From NCBI GenBank assembly GCA_032622095.1, contig CP136066.1, positions 206,360,978 through 206,424,977 of the forward strand: a DNA stretch of 64,000 nt, written 5' to 3'. The DNA is from Siphonodentalium dalli (lineage: Eukaryota; Mollusca; Scaphopoda; Gadilida; Siphonodentaliidae). Below are positions 40,101 to 55,100 of the stretch, one piece after another. Below the pieces are notes generated by a model. The model worked only from the letters and a program-made list of their open reading frames with translations. It ran no database searches and was not told where the DNA came from. The position numbers and the translations under genes were made by a program. Within the stretch, counting starts at the first letter, position 1; each line of letters opens with the position of its first letter.

Positions 40101-43100
40101 TTCCGGTGACAACAACGATCTAATATCGATAATATATAGAAACATAAGTAATTTGAGTCGAAGATGTATTCTGTAAACGCTCAGTTTAATAGGCTATCTT
40201 AAAATTTAATAATTTAAAAGTTAATAATTTGATATAAATTGAATTTATGACTGGAGCCATAAAATGGCGTCAATTAAATTACGAATTTCCGTAATCAAAC
40301 AAAGTAATTGAGGGATACGGGATTGTTAAACCGATCGCACACTTGATCGCTTAAAATATTATGATGATACGGGGAGAACACTCAAGCCACTCACTGACTA
40401 GCGACGATACAATAACTTAAATGATTATATGGGACTAGTATGCCTATAATATAACTTTTATTTGATTCATTTGGTTGAAAACTGTACAAAAATTACTCGA
40501 CAACGACAATTTGTATTTTTGCATTCCGGTAAATTTGTCATCCGTAACACTACTTCGTACTCAACAGACTTTCAAATAATGAAAAAATTGTTACCTTATT
40601 CTCCGACTCGGAGACTATAGAAACCAACAACAACATTTGGCGTACAGTACCCCTTTAACTCTTTTTGTCAATTAATCGTATATCGGTGAGTACAATGGTG
40701 TAAATTTTATTTCGGTTGGATTTTGTGATTTCACTCTATAAATGGCAAAAGAAGAAATATATTTGTACCACAGTATGTGACCACGCATTTCATGTTGTAT
40801 ATCGGTTTGATAATAAGTTGATCATATACTGGTAGCTTAAGTTTGTCATCGTAAATCACTCCGTAATCAGACTATTTCTGTTAGAAATTTTACCAAAACC
40901 AACTATATCGTTGCATTAACCCTTTCAGTGCCAGGGGCCGATCTCATCGGCCCTAATTTACGGTCTGTAAAATCGGCCTTAAAAATAAAAATTTTTAGAT
41001 TTTTTTGGGTTAATTTTTTTTGGGTATGCTTAAGCATGCTATAGCGAATTTAAAAACAAACTGGATAAAACCTTATGGGCTTGTTATAACTCAAAACTAT
41101 CACCAAGTATTGATAGTAATAATTTTGATGCCCATGAAAAACATAAGATTCCCTGGCACTAAACCTACAAAATAAGTCTGTTAAAGAATATAAGAAAACA
41201 ATATTAAAATTGTGAAAAATGTAAAAAATAATAACAAATGATGAAAAATTGTTAGGCCAATGCATTCTCTTATATATGCGAGTCGACCATAGGTCACCTC
41301 GCATATATAAGAGAATGCATTGGCACAGGGTATATGGGTTGATACAAAAATCGGACTTGGCACTGAAAGGGTTAACACATGTACCTCTGTGATGATATAA
41401 TGCTACACAAGCAAGCCTGAGTTTAGTGGGCCAGTCATTTGCAGAATGAGGTCCCCCTTCTTAGGCCTCATCTTCTCTGGAAAGTTTCTTTATACTATAG
41501 AAACTTCTTCACACAAGCCTTGAAATAGTGAGCCTGTCATTTGCAGAATGAGGTTCCCAGAGGGTGAATTTGGTGATGCTAGCCCACTGTATGGGATAGC
41601 ATCACTAAATTCACCCTCTGGGGACCTCATTCTGCAAATGACAGGCTCACTATTTCAAGACTTGTCTTCACATAGATTCTATTTCATTTATAGTTTAGTT
41701 TCTCTATATCCCCAAATTGGCAGATGACACATTGCATAATCGAGGTTCCCAATGGGTGTACATCACAATATTCACCATATGGGAACTTCAATCTGAGCCT
41801 ATGTCTCCCATAGGAGATGAGGCCATGCAGAATGAGGTACCCTGCACAATGATCTTGCGTCATCAAATTCATACCTCTGGTGATCTTTCCTCTGGGGATC
41901 TATCTCTGCATGGCCTTGTATGCTATGGGAGACCTAGACACAGATTTAAGTTCCCAGCAGACCTGTTAACTCTCCCAGATTATACAGGAGACTCCCAGAT
42001 TTGATCACGATCTCCCGCTCTCCCGGACAGGCATGACAATCTTCCGGATTCAGCTGCTTTAGAAATCACAAAAATTAGTCTCTTTATTTTATCTGTTTGA
42101 CTAGCAGACAGGCTATGAAACACATTGGGGATATAGTAATGCTCTAAATAATCAACACCTTAACCACAGCAGAATTATGGGTAATTTTTCAGGAAAGCTC
42201 TCACTCCATAATTGTAAGAAACGCAAAGCAAAATCGCTCACAAAGTTACTTAAATTGTGAAATTTCAAGTTGGGACTGTCACCTACAGTGAAGTACATTA
42301 ATTAAGAAAGAGATAATAGCAAAGAAATATATTCCCTTTGTTATTTTTTCGATTATATAAGGTTCCCTGTCAAAACTTCAATAAGTTCCCAGGTTTTGTA
42401 CTGGTGGAATATGATCTCTAGGGGCATTAGCCATAGTAGAGATTCATGGCATGATCTGAGATGAATCATGCTGTGACGGCTGTGATCTAGAAACATTGGA
42501 ATAGGTAAGAACACCATGGGCAATGGCTGATCAGTTTAACCCTTTACCCAACAGAACGGCCCTGTGCCAATGCATTCTCTTATATATGCCAGTCGACCAT
42601 AGGTCGCCTCGCATATATAAGAGAATGCATTGGCTTAACACATTAAAAATTATAAAATTGTTCAAGAATGTAAGAAAAAATGGTAAAAAGTGTTAAAAAA
42701 AGATTTTTTTTTAGGCCAATGCATTCTCTTATATATGCGAGGCGACCTATGGTCGACTCGCATATATAAGAGAATGCATTGGCACAGGGCATATCTGTAA
42801 CTATCACAATGTGGTCAAGGAGCCGGTTCCAATGATATCCATATTTGTATGGTTCTATTGAGACAGACCGAAGATATTTTAGGCTGATGAAGCTTTATTT
42901 GGCCGGTTTTGGCCGGTTTGTTGGGTAAAGGGTTAAGCTGGCGTCAAGATAGGATTTTATCCCATAATTAGGCCCTTAACCAGGCCTCATATTTTTTTAG
43001 TAAGACACACGTGTATTATCGTCATGCAGTGACGTAAGATCTTAGCGCAATGATGTCATTGTCAATGCCGGAACTTTATTGTTATATTAATTAGAATATA

Positions 43101-46100
43101 ATTATGATTATTATTCAATTTGTGTTGGGTTATATTGTGTTGACTGTGATATAAACATGGGTGATAAGGGTTGTTGAACAATTTTGTCAATATTAAAATA
43201 ACATTTAAAATGGAAATATATTATTTCTTGAAGGTGTCTTTACTTCCTCTTTGGCTGTCGTTAGGAAATCAATATTAATTTGTTTTAATCCCAGTCGTTT
43301 CAAGATCGTTTTTCCTTTCTAAAATGTGATTACAAATTTGCTCTACAAATGCCAAATGAAGAAACACAACATTAACTTGAGTCTGATAAGAATCTGAGCA
43401 AAGTACTAAACATTTTACTATTCATTCAGTAATATAGTGTGACCGCAGGCGCTGCTATTTTAAATCGTAGGTGGGGGATCACTGGTAGAGCACACACTGT
43501 GCATGCTCACGGCAAGACCGTAGGCATATTGTATCATATCGATTAAGCAATGTTTGATTTTTACGAGAAAAATCTTGGCGTGTCCTTGGCAACACACGCA
43601 AACATCAAATTTGGACTTCTTCAAAGATGACACTTTAATTAAGTTGAGGCAGGAAGGGGAACTTTATATAATGTTTCTGCCCGCTGCTATGCCGACAGAT
43701 AAAAGAGGGCCATGGTCCCGGTCAGCACAATTGCTGACATTGCGAAAGATGTGCAGAAATTGACAGGAACAAAATAAAAATAAATTTAGTTTATTGTTCA
43801 AGTTCAAATAAAAAAATAGCCTATGTTTAGTTTAGAAGCTTGAGATACATGCCATATACAGTAATGCCCTAAGTAATCAACTCCTTAAACACAGCAGAAT
43901 TATGGGTGACTTTTCAGGATTTAGTCGGAAATATGGCTTGTTGCCATTCATCGGAAAGCTCTCCCCGAGAGCTTTCCGATGAATGGCAACAAGCCATATT
44001 TCCGATTAAATCCTGAAAAGTCACCCATAATTCTGCTGTGTTTAAGGAGTCGATTACTTAGGGCATTACTGTATCTATAATGGTATAATGAGGAGAATGA
44101 AATATAAGCCTTTGTCTTTTTGGCTTTGTTTTCTTACTATATAGCTAGAGACCTATACAACATTTCAACTAGTCACAGTAGAGGTGTTTAACATCGCAGC
44201 ACCACAGCTCCTGTGGGCTTGCCACTTTTCTCCACCTGCGATTTTTTCCCCATTAGTCCAGTCAATCTGGCTAAAAAAATAGGCCAACCTCACACTAATT
44301 GCAACATAATTTTTCTCTTCATTTATGTATAGAGTAGTGTCCAGACATCACTATACAAAAAGTCCCAAAAAAAAGAGGTCGCCTACCTGGGTTTTGGCCT
44401 AGTTTTTTAGATAGAGAGCGTTTCGTTTTTCTGAAATATATGATTTCGCCATTCGGTCAATTTATGTTATTTTAGGGGCCTAATGTTTGATAAAAACCGT
44501 TTATAGTTTATGTTAGCTACCATTTAGATTGTATATATAAAGGTTTAAACACATTACATGGTATTTAAAACAAAAAGACGTCTTAGTTTTTTTTATAGAG
44601 AGCGTTTAGTTTTTCTGAAATATCTTATTTCACCATTTGGTCAATTTAAGTCATTTTAGGGGGCTAATGGTTGATAAAATCTCTAACATTTTGTGTTGGC
44701 TACTATTGAGATTGTTTATATGAAGGTTTTTAACACATCACGTGATATTTTTGAACAAAATGGTAGCTTAGACTTAGTCAAATTGAACGGCAATCATAAA
44801 CAAAGGGTTCTATAAGTTGTGCATGTTGACTAGATAGTCACTATATTGTCAGCTAAACTATATACTTTAAAAGTCGTCATCATCACTGTCTATTTGTGCT
44901 GCCGAATTTGTACATGAAGATCCTTTACAGTGACCACATGTTGCGGAACAGTTCAATCCGTTCTTCTTGCAAGAACATCGCTTGTTACTGCAATCTTTGA
45001 CACAATTACAGCGAATAATCTTCAACAGATTTTCAGGAGCAGGTGGCATGTCCATTCGAATTGGTGAAACAATATCATCTTCAATAGTCCAACCCCAATC
45101 CTGAATGTCTAAATCATTTGATAAACCCTTCCAGTGTTGGATCTGGCAATATACTCGGAGGCTGTGTTATTTTGCAGCTCCTGACGTTGGTGGAAGTTGT
45201 CGCGGCTCTATGTGCGAAGATCCCGTACCAATCCTTTTGCAAAAAACAAGAAATCTGAGTTCGTTGAGATCATTGTCAGCATCACCATTGTACAGAAGTA
45301 CCAGGGCCTTTTCGCCTGCATCTGTGATTTCATCACAAGTGGCATGTACGTTGTTTAATGAACACAGCGGCATATTGGCGGAAATCGTCATTGGAAATAA
45401 ATTTGTTCAAGGAGGACCCTTTTCCTATTCCAAATAGTCTTGATGTTGTGTCGCAACCTAAAGCAGCATGTATAAAAAGTATATTGTCACATATGGGTGC
45501 CGAGACTGCCGACAGCTGTTTCTTAACTTCATTAATATCCCAATTTTTTGGCTGTTTCTTGGCAATCGCCTTTGGTTCCGATCGAAAGAAAATATTGTGA
45601 CAATTAGCTTCAGCATAATAGCAGAGTAGAACTAGGATATCTGTATCCTCTTCAATCACGATGGTGTCATTAGTTAATGAGGCATCAATGGCAGTCTGTG
45701 CGATTAGCAAATCAGCATCGGATTCAGCGTGTTTTGTGTCACAACCCAACTTCATGAGCTGTTCTCCGAGTAGATTGATGAACTTCCGCTTGTTGGTATT
45801 GTTACTTAAGAACACTTCCTTCTTGACTGTAGCCTTCATCGTTTCATCAAACTTGACCATGCCACTGACCTTTCCTTACCCCCTTCTCTGGTGTGTCATA
45901 TCCTTGGTCGACGAAGAACCATATAGCCATCAAATATACCGCTGTTACTGATGATTTCGTGTATTTCTTCTGCACATAGTGACAATAAGCTGACAAAATA
46001 TCGCCATATGTAGCATTACCATATGACCATGGTATCCGATGAAGAAGTGCACCACCATCAAGTACATACATGTAGGAGACATTTGGACGATCAGGAATAG

Positions 46101-49100
46101 TTTCCACTTTATCTGGCAGAAGGGTCCAAATTGCGTCTGCGAGAACAGGCTTCTGTGGTTCTAGAAGAATCAGCGATCTGTTGAACAGTGATGTGGGATA
46201 ACTTGTAAGTTCATACTTGAAGAGATCTGCCCTCTCTTCTTCGTTTGGCGCAGCAATGACAAGTCGCTGGAAAAGGAGTTGTTGATCAACCTGAACTACA
46301 TCCCCTTCGATATTGATAGCAGATTTGTAAGCAAGAGTTTTTGCTTGGAATGCACGCTTGAATCCATGAGTCAAGTTAAATATCCATGCATAACAATTTC
46401 CCCTCGTATCTTCCAAGCTGATAATTGACGCTCTTTATTGATTGTTAATATATTTTATTAATCCCCCTTTAAGTCATCAGTTGCCAAACCTATACCATGA
46501 CATTCCTCTGGTCATTTTAAACCTGTTTAACAATTTTCAACCCATGTGTCCAACCATTTTAGGTATGCCTGTAATTAATTATTTAACTAAATTAATCAAC
46601 CATGAATGCCCCTTTAAATCATCTGACGCAAAGGGCACCTATCTCATAACATTCCCCGTGTCAATTTACTAATGTCTACCAATTTTCAGCTCCCATGGTC
46701 AAACTATTTGTATAGAATAAGATATACGGTACGGTGCCCATGCGTCGTAATTGCGGTGAATCGGCTTTCCATACACCGATCGCCACGTGTGCTAATCGAT
46801 TGAAAATCTCGAATCAACAGTAACTAAAACTGTCATTTGAAACATCGTTTTTATTGGTGTTTTTATCACACATACATGGTAATATATATGATTATCTTTA
46901 ATAGTAGTCGATCTGAATGGAATAAACCTATATCGTGATATTTAATACGATCTTTATTTTTATGAGTAAAACACTTGGAGTAAAAACGAAAAATATTTGA
47001 AACGGGACGTCTTACACTCTATTTATTTAAAAAAAAAAAAAAAAAAGGCTTTTTGGGTTATTGCAGATGGGGACGATTGTGTGTACTTTACACTGCCCAT
47101 TATTGGGAACAAGTGAATTGTAATGTTTATCGAGTTGCTGGCTTGTCAACTTGCCAATTAGCTTTGCACAGCGTGTTGTGTTTACATTCAAACGTGTCAA
47201 GGTCGTTTCTCACCTCAAGCGGTGGGGAACCGATTGGTGCACAATTTTCATTAGCAATTCTGAGAAATTACGAAATTTTTAGTCATCAAAAATCACAAGT
47301 TTGCAAAGTGGGACTTTTTGGGACTTTTTATATGTTGTTTGATGACCATTTCTATACATCATGGCGGTGACAGAAATTCTGTTGCAATTAGTGTGAGGTT
47401 GAATCACTATATTGACTGGACTACATCTGCGATATAAAATCGCAGCGTCTATGGTGGCACTTACAGATGTGAAGAGAGATAATTTCAGCGCTGTTAATTC
47501 AGATGATTGCAGGTGCAGACAGGTGTGAGTGCAATCGCACCCATCTGTTGGAAAGGACTGAAAAGCCAATTAAGTAATTAACATTAGGCGATAAGTAATA
47601 CCATAAATAGCATGCAATTGTCACCACGTGTGTGCAAAGTAATCTCCACGATTTTATAATATACAGGCACTCAGTGCAGAACTATGGGAATATTAACTGA
47701 TTATTGTTAATTGCCTGCCATCATAACTGATTAAGTTGCTTGATTTGAGCAGTCTAAGCTTCACATGATTAGTGATGGCAGAAACTTTGTATGTCATCTT
47801 ACACAGTCTGGATTAATTTGCATCTGAACACTTTCAGTGCCAAGTCCGATTTTTTTATCAACCCATATTTCCTTGATATCATTTTTCAAATTTATAGATT
47901 AAAATAATGTGATACATTGACGGAAAGAGCTCTAAGATTATTAGAATCAAATTTGAAAAATGATCAAGGAAATATGGGTTGATACAAAAATCGGACTTGG
48001 CCCTGAAAGGGTTAATTTCCCTATACAATTTGAAATTCTCTTGGCTGCAGATAAATAGGATAATTATGGTAACCACTTAGGGGATCATAAATCGAACGCT
48101 GGCAACTGATGACGTTTTGTGACATTTCGATCTGTTCTAAAATATGAGTAATTTAGTAATGCTAGCCCACTATGCGGGATGGCGTCACTAAATTCACCCT
48201 CTGGGACCTCATTCTGCAAATGACAGACACGCTATTTGCAGGCTTGCTTCTTTCTTATCCAAAAAAAGCCATGTATCGATTGGAGTGACACATTGAAATC
48301 CCTCAACTGAGATCAAGTGACCAATGGACGATTTTCGCCCATGTCGGACTTACGCCAACCTCATCTAGCCCAGACAGCAATGATCGTATCTTCAACATGA
48401 TAGAATTATGTGTTGCTTTGAAGTTGGGCTAACCTGACATACCAGTAGTTTTATAATATGTTATTTAAATATGTTTTTTTCCAGTTCTAAGACTTGACAA
48501 CACTTTTATAACCCTTTTATGATGGGAGATAAGCTGGTGCAGCATTAAAGACCCTGTGCCAGTGCATTCCCTTATATATGAACCTCCTATAGGAAGCCTC
48601 ACATACATGTACTAGTATATAGGAGAATACATTGGCTTATAAGGTCAAGGTAATTATTGTTAGACTGATGTATTCTCTCATATATGCAAGGCTCAATTTG
48701 GGACACTCGCATTGGCACATGGTTTTCGCAATATTTCAGGAAGCTCCAATCATGGAAGGGTTAATGCTGCACCAGAGCAGCTCCCGTCTTTAAAGGCCCA
48801 CTTAATTTTCGAGTTGCCGATTATTTTTTTTATATTGACTTGATATACGGTTTTAATAACAATCTATGCCATAAAATATGATTAAAATACTATAATTCAT
48901 CACTATTTGAAACTTCTGCGTCTCAGAAGATGCCGACAGAGAAATAGAAAAGTGCTGAAATCATAGAATGACTTCCCCCCCTCTGGATCCCAGAATGCAA
49001 CATAATTCAAATTTTTTCAATGGAGGGGGAAGAACTCTATCTTTAATATATAGAGTTATTCCACCTGCATTGAAAATAATACTGATTTTTACTGCAATCT

Positions 49101-52100
49101 AGATGACAAAACGCGTTGGCAACTCAACAAAAACAATATGTCCACAGTTTATCACACCGGATAAGTTGATAATACAATGTTTTGGAGCTTCCTCTTTCAA
49201 CTGGTATATAATATGGCAGATATTTTATATAATGTAATCTGGGGGTTCGAAAATTAAGTGGGTCTTTAACCCTTTACCCAACAAACCGGCCAAAACCGGC
49301 CAAATAAAGCTTCAACAGCCTAAAATATCTTCGTTCTGTCTCAATAGAACCATACACATATGGATATCATTGGAACCGGCTCCTTGACCACATTGTGATA
49401 GTTACAGTTATGCCCTGTGCCAATGCATTCTCTTATATATGCGAGTCGACCATAGGTCGCCTCGCATATATAAGAGAATACATTGGCCTAAAAAAAATCT
49501 TTTTTTAACACTTTTTACCATTTTTTCTTACATTCTTTAACAATTTTATAATTTTTAATGTGTTAAGCCAATGCATTCTCTTATATATGCGAGGCGACCT
49601 ATGGTCGACTCGCATATATAAGAGAATGCATTGGCACAGGGCCCTTCTGTCGGGTAAAGGGTTAAAGGGTTAAATATAAGAACAGCAGAATGATGTTGTG
49701 TATCTTCTCATCAACAGGAGTTTCTGCATGGCTTCCAGGCTGTTATGACGGCCCTGCCAGTGTGGTCAGCTGTCGCACCAACCATGGGCAAGTTTACAGG
49801 AGAGGGCCAGTGCACAAGAAACACGTAAGTCTGTCCTACCAGCGGCCAGATGCCAGTAGCATGTGTATTTTACACATGGTCATATGCGATATACAGTGAT
49901 GCCCTAAGTAATCGAATCCTTAACCACAGCAGAATTATGGGTAACTTTTCAGGATTTAGTCGGAAATCGGCGACAGCTTTCCGATGAATGGCAACAAGCC
50001 ATATTTCCGACTAAATCCTGAAAAGTTACCCATAATCCTGCTGTAGTTAAGCCATGTGTTTTATTTTTTCCAAAATTTGTTACAAAAACATGGCCATCAA
50101 CAGCTGTTTTGGACTCATCTTGGATTTTACTCTTTGCATGACTAAATTCATTGGCACCCCATACAGACCACATCCCTTATCCGAATGTCACAATATCTTC
50201 AGGGGGGACCTCTAGATGGGAGCCACAAATTATTCCCCATATTTGATAAAAAACATGGCAATCTTGGATTTCACATTTGAATCCATCGGCACATTCTGCT
50301 GCTCCACCTTATAAAGTGTTGATATATGCAAGCCTTTAAATAGTGTGTCTGTCATTTGCAGAATGAAGACCCCAGAGGGTGAATTTAGTGATGCTACCCT
50401 GCATAGCTGGCTAGCATCACCAAATTCACCCCCTGTGGACCTCATTCTGCTTACATCTCAGCAGAATGAGGTTCCCAGAGGGTGAATTTGGTGATGCTAG
50501 CCCGCTATGCGGGGTAGCATCACTAAATTCACCCTCTGGGGACCTCATTCTGCAAATGACAGACACACTATTTCAAGGCTTGGATATATGGCCTATCATC
50601 TTAAATAACAATAACATTTTAAGAAATTATCTTGGTTTCTTAATATAATTACATAGTTTAGCCATTTGTAGGGCAAATACTCATTGGTGAGTACAGTAAT
50701 GCCCTAAATAATCGACTCCTTAACCACAGCAGAATTATGAGTAACTTTTCAGGATTTAGTCGGAAATATGGGTTGTTGCCATTCACTGGAATGCTCTCGC
50801 TGAGAGATTTCCGATGAATTTTCTTCAAGCCATATTTCCGACTAAATCCTGAAAAGTTACTCATAATTCTGCTGTGGTTAAGGAGTCGATTATTTAGGGC
50901 ATTACTGCAGTTCCCTTATCAGATAATAAGTTCAACAAATGATACATTTCCCACCAATGATTATGAGATCATCTGCACTTGTATTATCATTTTATCTGGC
51001 TGTCTTCTCATATATCCTTCACATCCCTCCAAATCAATAATGGACCATTCTAATGTATACTTTTATAACTGAATGGGAGAATCCATTTAGTATAAAAAGG
51101 GTTAAAGGCATCATGCTGGCACAAACTTATAAAATATAAATGGTTAGTGATTCAACATGATGCCGTTAAACTGTGATTATCCACCTCCTACCCCTCTCTA
51201 CTATACATATAAAGCATCCTCTACTATACATATCCACCTCCTACCCCTCTCTACTATACATATCCACCTCCTACCCCTCTCTACTATACATATAAAGCAT
51301 CCTCTACTATACATATAAAGCATCCTCTACTATACATATCCACCTCCTACCCCTCTCTACTATACATATCCACCTCCTACCCCTCTCTACTATACATATC
51401 CACCTCCTACCCCTCTCTACTATACATATAAAGCATCCTCTACTATACATATAAAGCATCCTCTACTATACATATTCACCTCCTACCCCTCTCTACTATA
51501 CATATCCACCTCCTACCCCTCTCTACTATACATATCCACCTCCTACCCCTCTCTACTATACATATCCACCTCCTACCCCTCTCTACTATACATATCCACC
51601 TCCTACCCCTCTCTACTATACATATAAAGCATCCTCTACTATACATGTCCACCTCCTACCCCTCTCTACTATACATATCCACCTCCTACCCCTCTCTACT
51701 ATACATATCCACCTCCTACCCCTCTCTACTATACATATAAACTCCTACCCCTCTCTACCCCTCTCTACTATACATATAAAGCATCCTCTACTATACATAT
51801 AAAGCTCATCAGATAAACCACGCCTCTATCTCTCTACTATACATATAACCTCCTACCCCTCTCTACTATACATATAAACTCCTACCCCTCTCTACTATAC
51901 ATATAAAGCTACCCCTCTCTACTATACATATAAAGCACCTCCTACCCCTCTCTACTATACATATAAACTCCTACCCCTCTCTACTATACATATAAAGCAC
52001 CTCCTACCCCTCTCTACTATACATATAAAGCTACCCCTCTCTACTATACATATAAAGCTACCCCTCTCTACTATACATATAAAGCTACCCCTCTCTACTA

Positions 52101-55100
52101 TACATATAAAGCTACCCCTCTCTACTATACATATAAAGCACCTCCTACCCCTCTCTACTATACATATAAAGCTACCCCTGTCTACTATACATATAAAGCC
52201 CATCAGATAAGCCACGCATCCACCTCCTACCCCTCTCTACTATACATATAAACTCCTACCCCTCTCTACTATACATATAAAGCTACCCCTCTCTACTATA
52301 CATATAAAGCACCTCCTACTCCTCTCTACTATACATATAAAGCTACCCCTCTCTACTATACATATAAAGCACCTCCTACCCCTCTCTACTATACATATAA
52401 ACTCCTACCCCTCTCTACTATACATATAAACTCCTACCCCTCTCTACTATACATATAAAGCACCTCCTACCCCTCTCTACTATACATATAAAGCTACCCC
52501 TCTCTACTATACATATAAAGCACCTCCTACCCCTCTCTACTATACATATAAAGCTACCCCTGTCTACTATACATATAAAGCCCATCAGATAAGCCACGCA
52601 TCCACCTCCTACCCCTCTCTACTATACATATAAAGCCCATCAGATAAGCCACTACCCCTCTCTACTATACATATAAAGCCCATCAGATAAGCCACTACCC
52701 CTCTCTACTAGACAGATAAAGCCCATCAGATAAGCCAAGCCTCTATCTGTCTACAATACAGATAAAGCATCCTCTACTATACATATAAAGCCCATCAGAT
52801 AAGCCACGCCTCTATCTGTCTACAATACAGATAAAGCATCCTCTACTATACATATAAAGCCCATCAGATAAGCCACGCCTCTATCTGTCTACAATACAGA
52901 TAAAGCATCCTCTACTATACATATAAAGCCCATCAGATAAGCCACGCCTCTATCTGTCTACAATACAGATAAAGCATCCTCTACTATACATATAAAGCCC
53001 ATCAGATAAGCCACGCCTCTATCTGTCTACAATACAGATAAAGCATCCTCTACTATACATATAAAGCCCATCAGATAAGCCACGCCTCTATCTGTCTACA
53101 ATACAGATAAAGCATCCTCTACTATACATATAAAGCCCATCAGATAAACCACGCATCCACCTCCTACCCCTCTCTACTATACATATAAAGCCCATCAGAT
53201 AGGCCACGCCTCTATCTGTCTACAAGACAGATAAAGCATCCTCTACTAGACAGATAAACTTAATAATATGCGAGGAAGAAAGGTTACAAGAACTTGGACC
53301 AGTTAACCTCCAGCAGTTAGTGAGTGATGTCACTGGGTCGTAACAAAGTTTTGGAGCATCATTAGAACGGACCATGCTGGTTTCCATTGTTAGCGACAGC
53401 GTCCTTAGAAACGTCAACATACACAACTTATTTTCGTGCAATCGGTGGCGACACCTTTCTAAAAGATCAAGCGATGCGCCCCAAAACGCACTCAAATAGA
53501 ATGTTTCAATGTTCAGTTGGTGAAGTCTATAAATTGATTAAGCAATTGGCAGTTTCGTTACTATAAACTATACCATATTCTTCCGTGAGCTGGTGCATTT
53601 GAGCTGGTGCATTTGCACTGTCGATCTTGGTGCTGGTGCTACCGTTAAAGTTCAGATTTTCAATTCATTAATAAGTTTCAAGCACAATCATCCAAATTCA
53701 CATGACTGATATACTCGAACATTTCAGTTTTAGATTTGACAGTAACGCGAATCATTTTGATTTTATTACAAATTACACCATGCTATGATATTTTTCCGGC
53801 ATAATTTAGAAATTATAAAGCGGACTATTTCCCGGTGCAGTCGCATGAATACAAAACTGATTCATAATTTATTAGTCTCTACCATACAGATAAAGTCGCT
53901 AAGTAGGTCATCTATATCTCAGTGTATTAATTTTGAATTTGAAATATTGTTAAATATTGGGAACTTTATATTTGATGTTGCAGTTGCTTGTTGCCATGAC
54001 AAAATTCCAACACTCACATTCACTTCTGCCTTGAAGGGGTACTGTATACTTAATCTGCCCATTTGTTTGTTTATTGGGAATTTGGGATTCAACCCAGGAG
54101 GATTTGGGAGGGGCGGGACCTCTCCCCTACAACCAACTTTGAAATGATATTGGGGTTTATGATATGGTGAGACATACACATAACGATGAAGGATGAAAAA
54201 TGATCTAGACATTGATTTTTTTCTTTTTTGGTTACTTTTTTTCCCTATCGGTTGGTGCTGTTGTTGTTGTTGCAGATGATGATGCTGCCGCTAACGCTTC
54301 TTTTGTTTCTTTGTTCGATTTTTCTAAAATTTCTTTGGCCCATTGTTTTACATTTTCGCTGTAGTTCTTTATTTCTGCGATGCTGGAAGCGGCAGAAATG
54401 CTGGTGGTGTTACCGGTGTTGTTGTTGTCGCTGGTGGAGATGGAGGACACCGGGATGTGATGGTATTCATGTGTCCAAGGTGTCGATGTGTCCATCTCCA
54501 CCCCAAAGTCAGCCGCTGACCTCGGTGACGATAGCAGGGATAACCGGGGTGACATCGGCGTCCCTGCTCCTGGTGTTGATATCGTCGGGGGAGGCCAAGT
54601 GGGGGGGAGCTGGGCATCTTTCAGCTCGCCCCTGTTTCCACTTGGCCCTCCTGTCTGCATCTCTTCTTTTGCGGAGGGGGTCTTCTTACTTCTCCGCCTC
54701 CTCTTCCTCGCTCCTCCGTCCCCAGGTAGCTGGTGGTCTCCAGCTACCGGGTTACGGCCGGCAGAGGGTCCTGATAAGGACCGTGTCGGTGTAACCCGGT
54801 AAGTCAAAAACAAATCAACCTGGCTGCCTGTAAATTCCAGGTCAGGCAGTGATCCAGGTTGAATGAGCTCAGCACGAGCCTGACTTCAGCGGGGATTATA
54901 GATGAATCCATTGTCCAGCTGAAGTCAGTAATCCGATCGCCAGGTGGTCGATGTCCGGGAACGCTCAGCCACCGGCGGTCGGGTAACTTTTCAGGATTTA
55001 TTCGGAAATATGGCTTGTTGCCATACATCAGAAAGCTCTCGGGGAGAGCTTTCCGATGAATGGCAACAAGCCATATTTCCGATTAAATCCTGAAAAGTTA

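Noticed and set aside
51178-53260. CRISPR-like regularly spaced repeats
   Set aside because: Units are contiguous or shuffled without unique spacers, in a eukaryotic intron; a minisatellite.
54232-54794. 188-residue + strand frame with many leucines, serines and cysteines
   Set aside because: Shadow of the - strand frame with low-complexity composition; no homology seen.
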